Shown: positions 36,349-55,083 of the stretch, piece after piece | Numbering within the stretch: position 1 is the first letter of the stretch | Layout of the letters: every line of letters begins with the position of its first letter | Notes under the pieces: generated by a model | Told to the model about the DNA's origin: nothing | What the model saw: the letters and a program-made list of their open reading frames with translations, nothing else | The model's database searches: none | Position numbers and translations under genes: made by a program | Assembly: GCF_901709675.1 (NCBI RefSeq) | Contig: NC_051094.1 | Location: 8,922,501 to 8,986,500 of the forward strand | Length of the DNA: 64,000 nt | Direction of reading: 5' to 3' | Source: Syngnathus acus | Lineage: Eukaryota > Chordata > Actinopteri > Syngnathiformes > Syngnathidae

Positions 36349-36921
36349 GGCCTCGAACCAGCTCTGCAAACTTCGGAGTCAATGGTGTTATCCCCTCGAC
36401 CATTATCCGTTGATCAGCAACCAAATAATCTTTTTCTATTATCCCAAATCATGAAGCTATCTTCAGGAAAGGTTCAGAGTAACCTTCAATTTCAAACACT
36501 TGACCATCCATGCAAGAGCTCGAATGGCCGAATGGTTGTAACTTTTACCTTGAGTTTGGGAGAGGTGGGTTCGAATCTTATGTGTCGCTCTATTTGATTT
36601 GCAAAAGCTGCAAAGAGCAAGTCTCGAACCCGAGGCTGCTGGACACCAACCTAAGTCATAAACCATTCAGCCATTTTGACGTTGAATTTTTTTGAGTTTT
36701 GTTATGTATTCATAGTATGTGTTTCACGAAATAGCTAAAATTACTAAATCACATCTATATTTCAGAAGACCCAATGGTGTAGTACGTAAAGCTTTTGCCT
36801 TATGTTCGGGAGAATCCAGTTCGAGTCTTACACTATGCAAACTTTAACTTAAAGTCTGCTTCGTGTGGGGCTCGAACCATGCTCTCCCGAACACCGGGTA
36901 AAGTTATAAACCATTCTACCA
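36349..36921. repeat. Five tRNA-like sequences in alternating orientation
   Basis: Each has an A-box-like and a B-box-like segment about 40 bp apart. Unit 1 (-): A 36402-36392, B 36359-36349 (GGTTCGAGGCC, within a perfect T-arm CTGG-TTCGAGG-CCAG). Unit 2 (+): A TGGCCGAATGG 36525, B GGTTCGAATC 36568. Unit 3 (-): A TGGCTGAATGG 36673, B GGTTCGAGAC 36630. Unit 4 (+): A 36775, B AGTTCGAGTC 36818. Unit 5 (-): A TGGTAGAATGG 36921, B GGTTCGAGCC 36878. The units share AATGGTTTATAACTTTACC and TTCGGGAGA-like cores, so they are homologous. Units 2/3 and 4/5 form two foldback pairs. None folds into a full cloverleaf by eye, so these are tRNA-derived repeats rather than working tRNA genes. Confidence 0.65.
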
Positions 36922-37000
36922 TTTTGCCGGGGAAAATCGGCTTTTTTTTAAGGTAGTGTATTGTACGTAGAGGACGTCTGGTCGAAAAGGAAAAATTGAC

Positions 37001-37342
37001 GTTCATTTTACGCTGGGTTCCATACAAATGAATGGGGGCACTGCCATCTTGCGGTAGCTTGGCGTCATTACATACATAAACGAGTCAAAAGCCTGTATGT
37101 TTAATATCGTACGACGTACGTATTTATTTAATTCTGCTTATGTGATGGTATTTGAAACTAAACAAATGTACAGTAAACTACTCATGTGTTTAAGTTCTAA
37201 TAACCATATTGTAACTGAACTAAAAAGATATTTTCATTAAAGAAGGAGCAATGATGAAATGGAAATGGACATGTTCATTTTACGCTGGGTTACATACAAG
37301 TGAATGGGGGCACTGCCATCTTGTGGTAGGTTATTCATTACA
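37001..37342. repeat. Pair of 60-70 bp direct repeats
   Basis: GTTCATTTTACGCTGGGTTC at 37001 and GTTCATTTTACGCTGGGTTA at 37273 begin two copies. They continue through CATACAA(A/G)TGAATGGGGG, CACTGCCATCTTG and CATTACAT, with few differences, ending near 37070 and 37342. The intervening 200 bp are AT-rich and unremarkable. Confidence 0.85.
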
Positions 37343-37375
37343 TGAACCGCTTTATTGACGATAGTTAAAAGCCCA

Positions 37376-37546
37376 TTCATCCATCCATTTTCTGTACCGC
37401 TTTGTCCCCACGGGGGTCGAGGGCGTGCTGGAGCCTATCCCAGCGGTCATCGGGCAGTAGGCGGGGGACACCCTGAACCGGTTGCCAGCCAATCGCAGGG
37501 CACACAGAGACGAACAACCATCCGCACTCGCACTCACACCTAGGGG
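37376..37546 (+). mobile_element. Teleost dispersed repeat (CATCCATTTTCT...GGGTCG type)
   Basis: CATCCATCCATTTTCTGTAC, GGGGGTCGAGGGCGTGCTGG, AGCCTATCCCAGC, CAGTAGGCGGGGGACACCCT and CGCAGGGCACACAGAGACGA appear in the standard order of a very common teleost repeat, thought to derive from a non-LTR element 3' region. A minus-strand remnant of the same family start lies at 37757-37791. Pieces also occur at 39150-39235 and 49040-49083. Confidence 0.85.
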
Positions 37547-38097
37547 CAAACGAAAACGTTCAATGTTTAAGAATTCGTTTAAATGCATTTATATTCAAAA
37601 CAGTTCCATTATTTTGTACAAAACTAAATCACGGTTTGAAATAAGCAGTGGAACACCACACTAACATACCAAAACAGAACTGCATTTGTCAAATATTTTA
37701 TTTTCTGACTGTTGTTTGCACATTTTATTTATATTTTTTATTATAATATTCCCAGGACAAGCGGTGTAGAAAACTGATGGATTGATGGATAATATTCCCA
37801 CGCTTTAATTATTTTTGAAGGCACCAAGGCTTTTGAATTTTATCATCAACCAACCAAGGTGGTCCAAACTTTACAAACTCCTGAATGTTTAATTCTCCGC
37901 ACAAACTTTAAAGGAGACAAAGTGAAATGCCATTATGTTATACTGTATCATTATGTATTTACCGTAATTGCTTCACAAATAGTGCAGTTAGTTCCGTTGG
38001 CCGTGCAATTCAATGTGGATTTCATTTGCTGAATAACGGGCATAGAAAATAAACATATGATATGGTAAGACTATAAACATTAGAAGGTCAGTATGCA

Positions 38098-41000
38098 TCA
38101 GTTTTCGCCCTCCGTTGCCTGCTCATACACAAGTGCTGAATCAAGTCCTGGACAGTTGCCATCATAGCATCCTCTCGTCTTATTGCTTGCCACGATGCAC
38201 AAGTCTTGTTCACACCACCTGATGAAGCAATGTAGTATTAAAATTTAAATTCCAGATTGTCAATCACACTTTTTTTTTACCTGAGAGCTGCATAGATGTC
38301 AGCTGGAGACGATCCTTTCCAACTTGCATGGTCAATAAGAAGGGCACCTATGATTAAGAGGAAAGGTGTGTGGAGTTACTGGATGGCAGTTTAATCTATT
38401 CCAATGCAGTGTATGTTTGCATTTATTATCTACCCGCATAGATGCGAGCCAAGCTGTATGCCAAGTCTCTGGCTGCTAGTTCTAGATAGCCTGGCGCTTT
38501 GGTGGCTGCCTCCTGTACAAAACCTTTTAGTTCAGAGAGCGCCCCATCCACTGCTCTCACAGCTGGGTCCAGAGAGGACACACTTGAAGCTCCTGCAAGC
38601 AGGGACTACACACATGCATACACAGTATCACTCGAACATTCCCGTTTGATGACAATTGGTGGACTTGCTTGACATGTTCTTCTAAAAAAAAGCTTTTACT
38701 TTGGCATGAGTGAAATAAGCATGAAGAACCATCCCGGAGCTCCGATGAACACAGCGCAGCACGTCCAGGGACAGAACATTTGTTGTGCCTTCCCAAATGC
38801 TCAGCACCTAACAAAAAAAAAGCATAAACCGTGTAAAGGTAAATAAAGTGTTTTGAACCATCATGACTTTGCCCCCCTAAAATGCCCCCTCATTAAAATG
38901 ACAAAACGACAACCTTTCTCGATAAAAGATGTTGTAAAGTAGAATAATCAGATGTTAAAACGATTTCATTTCGTAACAGTGCAACAAGAATAGAAAAGAA
39001 TAAATTCAAAATATGATGAGAATAAAGAAGAAAAAAAATACTATTACAGCATATCGCAAATGGGCCAGCTGCGGTTGCTCTCAGACTGTTGCAATTGTCT
39101 TTATGGGAATGTTGACTTACATTTATTACAATTATGACTACATATCCTCTGCAGGGTCACGCAGTCAAGGCACATATAAACAACTATTCACACTCACTTA
39201 AACCACTCGGGACAATGTAGAGTGTCCAACTGATGCAGTGTGCATATTTTTTAAATGTGAGCACGCGGAACCCTGACCCTTTCCATGATAGTAACGCGGA
39301 AACCTTTTTGTATCTCAATGAATCAGGTTGTAATTTTTGTTTCGTTTATGTAGGAGATAAATACAATGCCAGAAGAAAATCTGGGCCGTTTTTCACCTGT
39401 GCATCTCGAAGTAGTCCCGGCAGCCCGGTGTCCTCCATGTAGCCCTGCCCGCCAAAGCTCTCCAAACCTTCTGACACCACGGCGACCGTCTGAGATTAAA
39501 CAAGAGCTCAGAGGGCAGACTTAGTCGGCTAGCCATTCGCTAGTCCAAAGTACTCGTGCTCGCCTGTTTTCCGGTGTAGAGTTTGACAACAGGTGTGAGC
39601 AGACGTAGGAGGTGCGTATCAAACTGGCTGGCGATGCCACTTTCCTCTCGTCCCAAAAGGCGACAGACATCCATCACCAGGAGGAAAGCTCCACGGGTCT
39701 CCACCTACGTTTGTCACAGAGATATAAACAACACATTTAGTGACTAGAAAAAGTACACACTGATTAGCTACAAGGATTTAGTGAGACAAGAAAAGAAAAG
39801 CACATCCAAGACAGTGGATGCGATGACGTATGACGTAGCATGTGAGAAAAGCATGATGGGAAATGCTGACTGGAGCTTTTATGCCTCAGTGCCTGCCTGC
39901 TTACCTCCATCCTGGCAAGGGTCTGCATGTGAAGCGGGTGCTCTTTAAGAAGCTTTCCGAAAGCAGTGCGGCGGGTGGCATAGTCACGCGCTAACTGGAC
40001 CACCCTGTGTGCACATAAGTATCATTAATTTGCTCCAAAAAAAGAATAAACTTGGACAGGCGATAATAAAAGTGCTTGAGTTGTGCCTTCTCATTGATGC
40101 TGCTGCAGCGATGCTGTTGTGGATCCTGGTTATCGTTAGCATGTTTGCTATGGAGGCCACGCCTCTTCCTTCTTCTGACAGCTGGTAAGAAAGAACAGTA
40201 AATAAACAATTTCATTTGGTATTCCTGCACAAGTGATCGCGATCCATAAGGAGAACTGTCTCTAAAAGTGCCCAAAAATCACCCTGTGTGCCGGGAGGCC
40301 GTCCAGCAGTAACTCGGCTGTGGGCATCTGTCTGGTGCCCAGCTTGTCCTTCAGTCTTTGAACCTCAATCCCTCTCAGACAGCCATCATGGTCTCGACTC
40401 ACCTCTGCGTAGAACAGAGACAAACCTCGGCTGCCCTTGAGGAACACAAACACGGAATTATTAGCGAAACTTTATTCTACACACACGGACACAAACACAC
40501 ATATAGTTTTGGGAATACCGGTATGGTCGCTCCTGATCTGTCACACACTCTGGCCAGTGTGAGAGTCATGTCGGCGTCAGTGGCAGAGGTGAACCATTTG
40601 AAGCCATAAAGTTTATACCAGCCATCACTTTGCGGAACAGCCATTGTTGCTGTGCCACTTCCTGCCAAACACAAACACCCACACACACCCACACACAGAG
40701 GTGAGTTTTGTATCAAAGTTGTACGAATGCATTATAACAACAACTCACCTACATCTGAGCCTCCTTGTCTTTCTGTCATCCACTGTCCCGATGTCCAGAA
40801 ATGCTCAGGCTGACGGCTGGTCAGTCGATTGTAGGCTGCTTCTACAGGCCAAGAAACGCCTGTGGACTTCAGATAAACACACATATGTCAAATTAACTAT
40901 TACTTTCTTCATTCAGCAAAGGACTATTACTTTCTTCATTCAGCAAAGGCCCATTACTTGACACATTAAAACATCTCGGCACACCATCAAACAAATGTGA

Positions 41001-41950
41001 CAAAAAGCACAATATACTAGCATAAATAATGATCGTATGCAATGCTGTTGTATGGACGGCAGCAAGTTCTGCCATCTAGTGGAAGAGTATTTAATTGTTC
41101 TGATTGGATGATGGAGGCGGAACTGCCACATACAATTGCAATGGAGCACAACAACCTTAAAAAAAAATAAAAAAAGATACATTTTCATTATAACTCTACT
41201 AAAGCTAAGATGTTACTCAACCTGAATGACTTTGGCAGCCCCATCAGTCATGGCCAGGGGGCAAGTGTAAAGGCCAGAGGAAGGGGAGAAGATGTACAAC
41301 TTGCACATCTGATAAACCCGGCTGGAACAAAAACACACTTAGATCAACTCAATTTGTCAAAATGATCCACTGGTTATAATAAGCGGGGGCAACCTCCACT
41401 CTCCCATTGGCCTCTCGTAAGCGATGGCAACCAATCCCTCCTGCGCAGACAGCTCTTTCATGCGTTTCCATGCTGGGGAAGTCAAGATGTGATCCACTCT
41501 GCGTCCCCAAGGGTCAAAGTGCACCAACCGCGGAGGAGTAACCTCACACTCTCTGCCCCAGCCGTCCACCTCTGCCGCCACACGATTGCCAAAGGCACGT
41601 AAGTCTGAGAACACTGCCTATGAAATAAACATGCAAATGCTAAGTATTACCAACAGTTCTCTGTGTGTTACAGTCATCATGATACTGACCTCTTGAGGAA
41701 GGTGTCTCCTCAAGTAACCCCTCAATAAGGCATCCTCCAGAAAAGGGTTCTTGAGTACAGGTCTGTCCTGAAAGAAAGATCCCAGCCTGGCTGCAGAAAA
41801 GGGCAGAAGTGCCACCGTTTCCCAGAGTTGCTCATCCTCAGATGGTCTCGAGCCTGCTTCAGTGCTACTGACACATCTAATGTGGATGGCGGGCCGGGTG
41901 ACACCATACAGCATCTTCCAGCCACGGCAGCCAGCAGCCTGGGCTGACAT
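38098..41950 (-). CDS. AidB-type acyl-CoA dehydrogenase
   Basis: Flavoprotein of the acyl-CoA dehydrogenase superfamily, closest in motif to bacterial AidB. Fourteen coding exons, 5' to 3': 41950-41690, 41617-41394, 41321-41222, 40866-40749, 40661-40519, 40435-40283, 40181-40087, 40004-39905, 39704-39564, 39489-39397, 38807-38700, 38605-38434, 38347-38281, 38218-38098, giving 631 residues. The N-terminus is Arg-rich, lacks acids and could be a mitochondrial leader. AidB-like signatures are [32 protein letters not shown], the helix [32 protein letters not shown] and [16 protein letters not shown]; the Glu of SIWEG aligns with the AidB catalytic base. About 90 extra C-terminal residues follow. 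Two introns (after 40087 and 39564) appear to use GC donors. Substrate is unknown; the bacterial homologue binds DNA in the alkylation response. Confidence 0.85.
39150..39235 (+). mobile_element. Degenerate copy of the teleost dispersed repeat, in an intron
   Basis: CAGGGTCACGCAGTCAAGGC, AACTATTCACACTCACTTAA and GGGACAATGTAGAGTGTCCA follow the order of the 3' part of the repeat at 37376. It lies in the intron between 39397 and 38807 of the acyl-CoA dehydrogenase gene. Confidence 0.6.
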
Positions 41951-43915
41951 GGCTCAGTCTAAAAGGAGGCGGTGGAGACAAAAAAGACGACTTCATTCCA
42001 TTGAGTTGTTCAGGCTTGAATGGAAAAGGAACGTTGATCCCACTTGCAAAGCTGACTGGCACACCCAGGATTGGTCGCTGTCAACCACAGGACACAGTTT
42101 TATTTTCGACAATTTGGAAAATGTACAATCTACATTTAGCTTGGTTTTCTCTGTGGCAGAAACTGCACAGTACTGTACCCAGAGAAATCACACACAAGCT
42201 TTACAGAGAAAGTTGGCTACGAGATTCGAACATCAAATTTAGAAGTGAGGCACACATGGTAACCAAACTCGTTTATCACTATTAAAATGTAAGGTCAATT
42301 ATGTTGCACATCTACTCGTGTCAACTATCAATTGCTGCTCAATAAAATAACTTTAAAAGTCCACAGTTCGCTGCTGTTAATGTCTGTACAATAGGTCGAA
42401 CACAAATCTGAGTCCAAGGTCATGCTTGTCGTATTTCACTTTCAACTTTTTAATGTCGAGTATTAGCTTCTCTGCTGATAGTTAGCCGAGCTTTACGAGC
42501 ACTCGATCTGCTAACAATTAGACTTCAAGTAACAGTACACGCTTTAGTATAATTTGTACGAGTTGACGATTTTCCCTTATGTTTTATGTGATCTTAAGTC
42601 TCGATAGAAGTATGAAGTCATACGTAAAAGGTACGTTGGTTAAAAGGGCCGAGCTTACCGAGCAGCTTTGTTTATGTTTACCAAACGAAACGTTCGTTTT
42701 CAAAATAAGAGCTCCAGCTGTCATCCACTGAGGCCTAAAACATATTTCTGATCAACATTAAAATATAGTTGGATAGGACGAAGGATTCATAAAAACCAAG
42801 GTGTTACAAAAATAATTAAAACAAAAGATATCACTGTTGTTTTACCATAAAGTTAACACTACGCTGCTTAAATGAGTGAAATACATTGGCTATTTAAAAC
42901 GTATTGCACATAAGTTAGAAAATTTAATTTAAAAAAAATGTGTCTAAATAAAGTGTTCTTAAAGATTCACTGCAAATGTATTTAGCTTCAAAGTTAAATA
43001 CAACTGAACAGTAAGCAGTTAATAGCAGATGTGCTGCTTACCACAAGCACACCATCTTTTTACATGTACTAAATTGGATTGTTTTTTTAACCTTATTTTT
43101 GCATCAAAATGGAAACACAGAATGTTGAACCTGTTTTATTGTTTATGTAAAGATTTTTCAAAAATACTGAAACATTTCTTCCAGTTTAACACTAAATCAT
43201 GCAGTTAGGTAAAACATTTTCTTGACATGGTAAAATATGTTCGAACAGAAAAACAGGTAATAGATAATGAATGAGTAGGAACACTAAAGCATTAAATTGA
43301 GTTTTTTTTCTTCTTCAAAACCAAACAGAACAATTATACTGATAAAACCCAGTATGAATTTTTTAGTGTAATAGACACCTTACTCCAAGCTGGCCAGGAT
43401 GGGGCAATATGATGACTGACACCGATAACTTCGAGTGTACAAAATAATAGTTAACGTTTACATATAGACAGCAGTAAAGAATGTGAGGCAGTCAACCCAA
43501 GCTCTTAAAATACTTGGTGTTAATGTCTCACCTGACAATGGCGCAAAATAAAGACCTGCAGTTTTGTCACTGGGACCTAAACCATACTACACCTACAAAG
43601 TAAGATAGGTTGCGTGAGAACTGATTAACAGTTACGGTAGAAGCAGGTACGTATATAAAAATACTAAAACAAAATCCACATGCTAAAGGGCTGCCAATAA
43701 TATAAAAACAGAAATAACAACAAAAAGAAACACCGGCACTGAGTGTGCGCTTACTGCTAAATGAAAAAATGGAGAATGTTTAACCATGAGGACCCCCCCC
43801 CCAATAAATTCATGATGCTTTTCACACAGTGCCCGATAGATGTCAGCAACACGGCTGCCAGTCGTTTTATGTGCATGTCTCTTTCCTTCTTGTCGATAGC
43901 TGCTGTCCATCCCGT
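41951..43915. other. Intergenic: acyl-CoA dehydrogenase promoter side and morc2 3' UTR
   Basis: The right end, next to the morc2 stop, should be its 3' UTR; the left end holds the promoter of the acyl-CoA dehydrogenase gene. An open frame on the plus strand at 41862-42242 overlaps the dehydrogenase first exon in antisense and shows no family features. No other gene is supported. Confidence 0.5.
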
Positions 43916-51244
<7,329 letters not shown>

Positions 51245-52412
51245 GACCTTCCCAACCAGCTTCCCGGTAACCACAGACAGGTTTAACTCCTGCATCAGTA
51301 AAGAAGCAGAATCAATACAAATTTGATTCCTTTTTTTTTTTTTTTTTGTATTATGCGTTAGCCATATAGACCCGTTTGGGAGCATTTGCACTGAAAATGG
51401 AGGGAAATTGTTATGGTTACAGCATCACATGATAGGTATGCGTGGAGATTGCTGAGTTCTGTAACCATTTCTCGTGTGTTGCCAAGACATTCGTGGTATG
51501 AATAGTTCATTCTTAAAACGTGATACACGCGTAATGTCAGGCTAGCGTGTGAGCGGGCATTAGCATACTTGTACATTGTTTATGAATTAGCAGTAGCTTC
51601 GTAGCTAACGTTAGCTTTACAGATGGTGCTTGATAAATATTCCATAGGACTGCCACCATCTATTTACGGTGTCAACATGTACAGAGAACACAACTATTTG
51701 GTAGGTTTAATTTGTCTTTAGCCAACGTCAAACGTTCTACGTCTGGTAAGAAGCAGCATTTTGCGCTTACCGTACGATTAGAAGTTGGGTTTCTTTTGGC
51801 CTTCAAAGCCACGCCTCTATTCTTCTTCTACACATTCCTTTGACAGAGCACTTTGCTGCCACCGTCTGCTTTGGAGTGGTAGTCAATGTTCCCATGAGAA
51901 ATTATTTGCGGCAGTATTTTCATTATTTTGGGAGTACGGTGGCCGACCGTTTACAGTTGAGCCACTCAGTTTAATCCATTCGCATTTCAACTGCACAACT
52001 ATCAATTAGAAATCTAAATGTCCGGAAACAGTAAAATAAATATATTGACACAAAAATAAATATATGTGGTTGTAGTTCATTACGGTTCATGTTTGGCATC
52101 AGCTTAAATTAAATAACTTGTAATCATAGTTGTTTGACTCACATTGTTTGAATTTTATTACAAAAATACAATTATAATCAGACTGACCGAAAATGACAGA
52201 ATAATTGAACATAAATCATATATTAAGTATAATTAAATAGCAGAAGACTAAACTTTTTTTTTCTTTTTTTTTTTTTACAGCTTTACTTTAAATCTGGCAC
52301 ATTTACACGTGAGACGCTGGATAAATGTTGTCAATAGGATCCCACTGGACAAAAGGCTAGTTTTGCTCACTGCCTTGGAATAAATCCTTCAACGTGCAGT
52401 TGACAAAAAGAT
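51245..52412. other. morc2 5' region and 3' side of the TMEM219-like gene
   Basis: It contains a likely morc2 non-coding first exon ending at 51771 (minus-strand donor TACG|GTAAGCGC) and the promoter beyond it. From about 51.9 kb rightwards the DNA is AT-rich and would include the 3' UTR of the next gene. No other coding sequence is seen. Confidence 0.5.
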
Positions 52413-54068
52413 TCAAGTGTCGAGCAAAGGTTCCTGGCAACAAACACACAACAATAATAGCGTTAGGAATCAAAATTAAGTTAAGTATGCTTCACGACTG
52501 TACAACAATAATAAAAGAAATACTATTTACATTTTGAAAGTCCAGCTCCTTCCTGTGGTAGTTGCGCATCTTTGAATGCGACAGGCTAGCAGCTAAACAA
52601 AGTATTAAACAAACTCCTATCAGACACATACTGACTTCTATCAGATGCCGCATTGCCACCCACTGCTCGTCCTAAAAATGAAGAAATTGCTAGTTGCGTT
52701 ATTTGATAGATGACTTCGTTTTGTTTTTGAATATATATTTTTCATCCACGTGGTACCTTTGTTAACATGATAGTGAGAGTAGGGTCATTCCTGGAGAGAA
52801 GACCATAGCAGGCTTGTGATGCTGGTGGTGGTTGGTCAATTGCCTCTACATGGACAAGTGAATGGATGTTGCCTGCTGCAGGGCACTCTGGCGGAAGCCT
52901 ACATAAAAACATATGGCATATTGTAAACAATAACTTGAAGCATCTTCATACTTGAAGGTTCAAAATACACATTTGAGTGCAGCCAAACTCACAGACTCAT
53001 TGGGAAGAGAGCAGTTGAAGCTCTTAAAGTGAGGCAAATGTCAGTATCATTTTCAGAATGGATGTCTACATTCACAATCTCATTGCCTAAAGAGAAAAAC
53101 AATTGCACAATAACAATACAAGACATTCATGTTTACCGCAAACTCACATGCTCAAATACAATACCAACCCCCAAGATGCAATTGATTGGCTGTAAAGGTT
53201 GTGATAAGGTCAACATCTTTTGGAAGTCCGTGGCTGGTTGTGATCGTCAGAGGAACCTTGAGATGCAAGCTGCTCACATGTGAGGGCTGTGGTGTCAAGT
53301 CGAGTGAAGTATCTTTATTTCTTTTCTGTTCTATAAGTGGAGATGGGCCTAGAGACACTGGCTCATCTGAACTCCAGTTGCTTTTAACACACAGATGGAA
53401 GTGTGCTAACGTAGAGAGGAGATGGTTCCAGTCCTACGAGACAAAACAATATTTGGCATATGCATGATAACAGTGGCAGTCTAAATAAATAGTTATATTC
53501 AAGTTCATATGCAATTTTTTTGTTGAAAAATACATTTCTTTCCACAACTCTGTTGAGTATAACCTCATGATGGTGGAATTTGGAGATAAAAATATTTTCT
53601 TAATGTTAAAAGTTTGAGAACCACCTATGTAGCAAATATATATGGTTTTGACATTTGTAAAGCCGACATGCACATAATACTCCATTGCAGTTAGTGCCTT
53701 CCTTAAAGACACCTTGAAAGTACTCAGGTAGTGAACAAGCATTTCCCATATTTTTTCCCCCCATCAATTATCCATTAGAATGGGCTTGAAAAAAGTGAAT
53801 ACAATTGCTTGCCCGAGTCATGCTGGTTCCAACTTGCACATTTTATATTTAATGTCACATTTCTGTCCGCCTGCAAGACAAATTAAGCAGTTCTTACCTT
53901 TTCTGTGTCAGGATTGGGCATTGTGTGATTACTGCTATAGGAACCGAGGCAGATAAACGAAATAGCCAGTGTCACGAGACACAGGAAAAATGTCACAGCC
54001 GGCGGGTTCTGGGACACCTTGTCTCTTAAATTACTAATGGGCTGCCAAGATGCCATCATCGAGCACAA
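52413..54068 (-). CDS. TMEM219/TMEM248-family membrane protein
   Basis: Coding exons, 5' to 3': 54068-53898, 53433-53169, 53086-52993, 52898-52757, 52671-52531 and 52433-52413, giving 277 residues; an alternative ATG at 54059 would remove three. The N-terminus (ISNLRDKVSQNPPAVTFFLC, then a hydrophobic helix at about residues 22-45) matches the pattern of TMEM248 (NLKVYISSRPPLVVF...). The conserved segment after it, DWNHLLSTLAHFHLCV, also parallels TMEM248. A large lumenal or extracellular domain with NxS/T sites follows, then a second helix (LIEVSMCLIGVCLILCLAA, about residues 235-255) and a short basic tail ending EPLLDT. TMEM219 is reported as a receptor for IGFBP3. I cannot decide between the TMEM219 and TMEM248 branches from sequence alone; the short C-terminus favours TMEM219. 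Confidence 0.75.
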
Positions 54069-55073
54069 TTAAACCTGGAATTAAGCAAACATGGGGAAAC
54101 AAACGTCACTAATTATGTCTTATTAAATATGATTTACCATATGTTCATCTCTTTGGCGACACGCACAGCGAAACAAGCAAACAAGTTCCTGCAGCATGCA
54201 AATATTCAACAAAATGCATACTTTATAAAACGTCTGCATTACTGCCATACCTTAAAATTGAGAAGGCTGCGCTCATAACGTAGTTATTTTGCAAAATGCA
54301 GTTCTTGTATATCGACATAACTTAGATAAGGGGTCCACAGAGTACAGCTGCTGTGTTGGCCATAACACGACACGAGTGTTTTCTTTACGTCACTTCACCG
54401 GTTTACGGCTGTAGATTGGTTGGGCGAGTGAGCAGTGTTTACGTGCTGATGACGTCACTTGTTTACCAGCGAGCTGTCAGATGCAGCTACGGTGGCCTTA
54501 CTGCCTATATTACATTGTAATTAAGCAATTACGTTTCAAATTTATCGCTTAAGATTCCAGGATGACAAGTACAGCTCTTTAATTGGTTTTGCTTGAGTGC
54601 AGTGTGTGTACTGTTAAAATGTACCCAAAATTTCACTTTCAGTATAATTCCTACAAACTGTGATGTTTTTATTCGAAGCATACGTATATTTGTTCGGAAC
54701 ATATTTCATAGATTGAATGTGAAGTAAAAATTAATCTCAAATCACAAAGAAATGATGATAGTTTATTTAGAAAATAGTTTAAAAAATGTAAGATGCACAT
54801 TACAATCACATTAAAATGTGTCAAACAATACTAATTTACTCATTCATGATCAGACATAAAACAAATTCGTTTGTTTTTCATAATTCCTCACATTCAAAAT
54901 CTCCCTTATGTGGTTTTACTGAGCAAAAAAAAATAAGCAGAAAATCCAGAATATAATTGTACAGAATATAATCTGCACCCTGAGATTTCCAAGAAACTAT
55001 TTACATCGTGTTGTTTCCCTTTGTCAAAACCTCCACAGCACTTCCACCCCCCAATCTTTCTTTTATGCAAGAC
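54069..55073. other. Intergenic between the TMEM219-like gene and plbd2
   Basis: The left part is the promoter and 5' UTR region of the TMEM219-like gene. The rest is AT-rich with no exon signals. plbd2 ends at the right edge with a very short 3' UTR. Confidence 0.5.
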
Positions 55074-55079
55074 TTTATT
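55074..55079 (-). terminator. plbd2 poly(A) signal
   Basis: AATAAA on the minus strand begins only four bases after the plbd2 stop codon (55084-55086). If used, the 3' UTR would be about 20-30 bases long. Confidence 0.55.
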
Positions 55080-55083
55080 GCGA

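Noticed and set aside
36349-36921. Functional tRNA genes
   Set aside because: Internal promoter boxes are good, but acceptor and anticodon stems do not pair, so a working cloverleaf is unlikely.
41862-42285. Plus-strand open frames of 94-126 codons
   Set aside because: They are antisense to or beside the first exon of the AidB-like gene, with no splice or family evidence.
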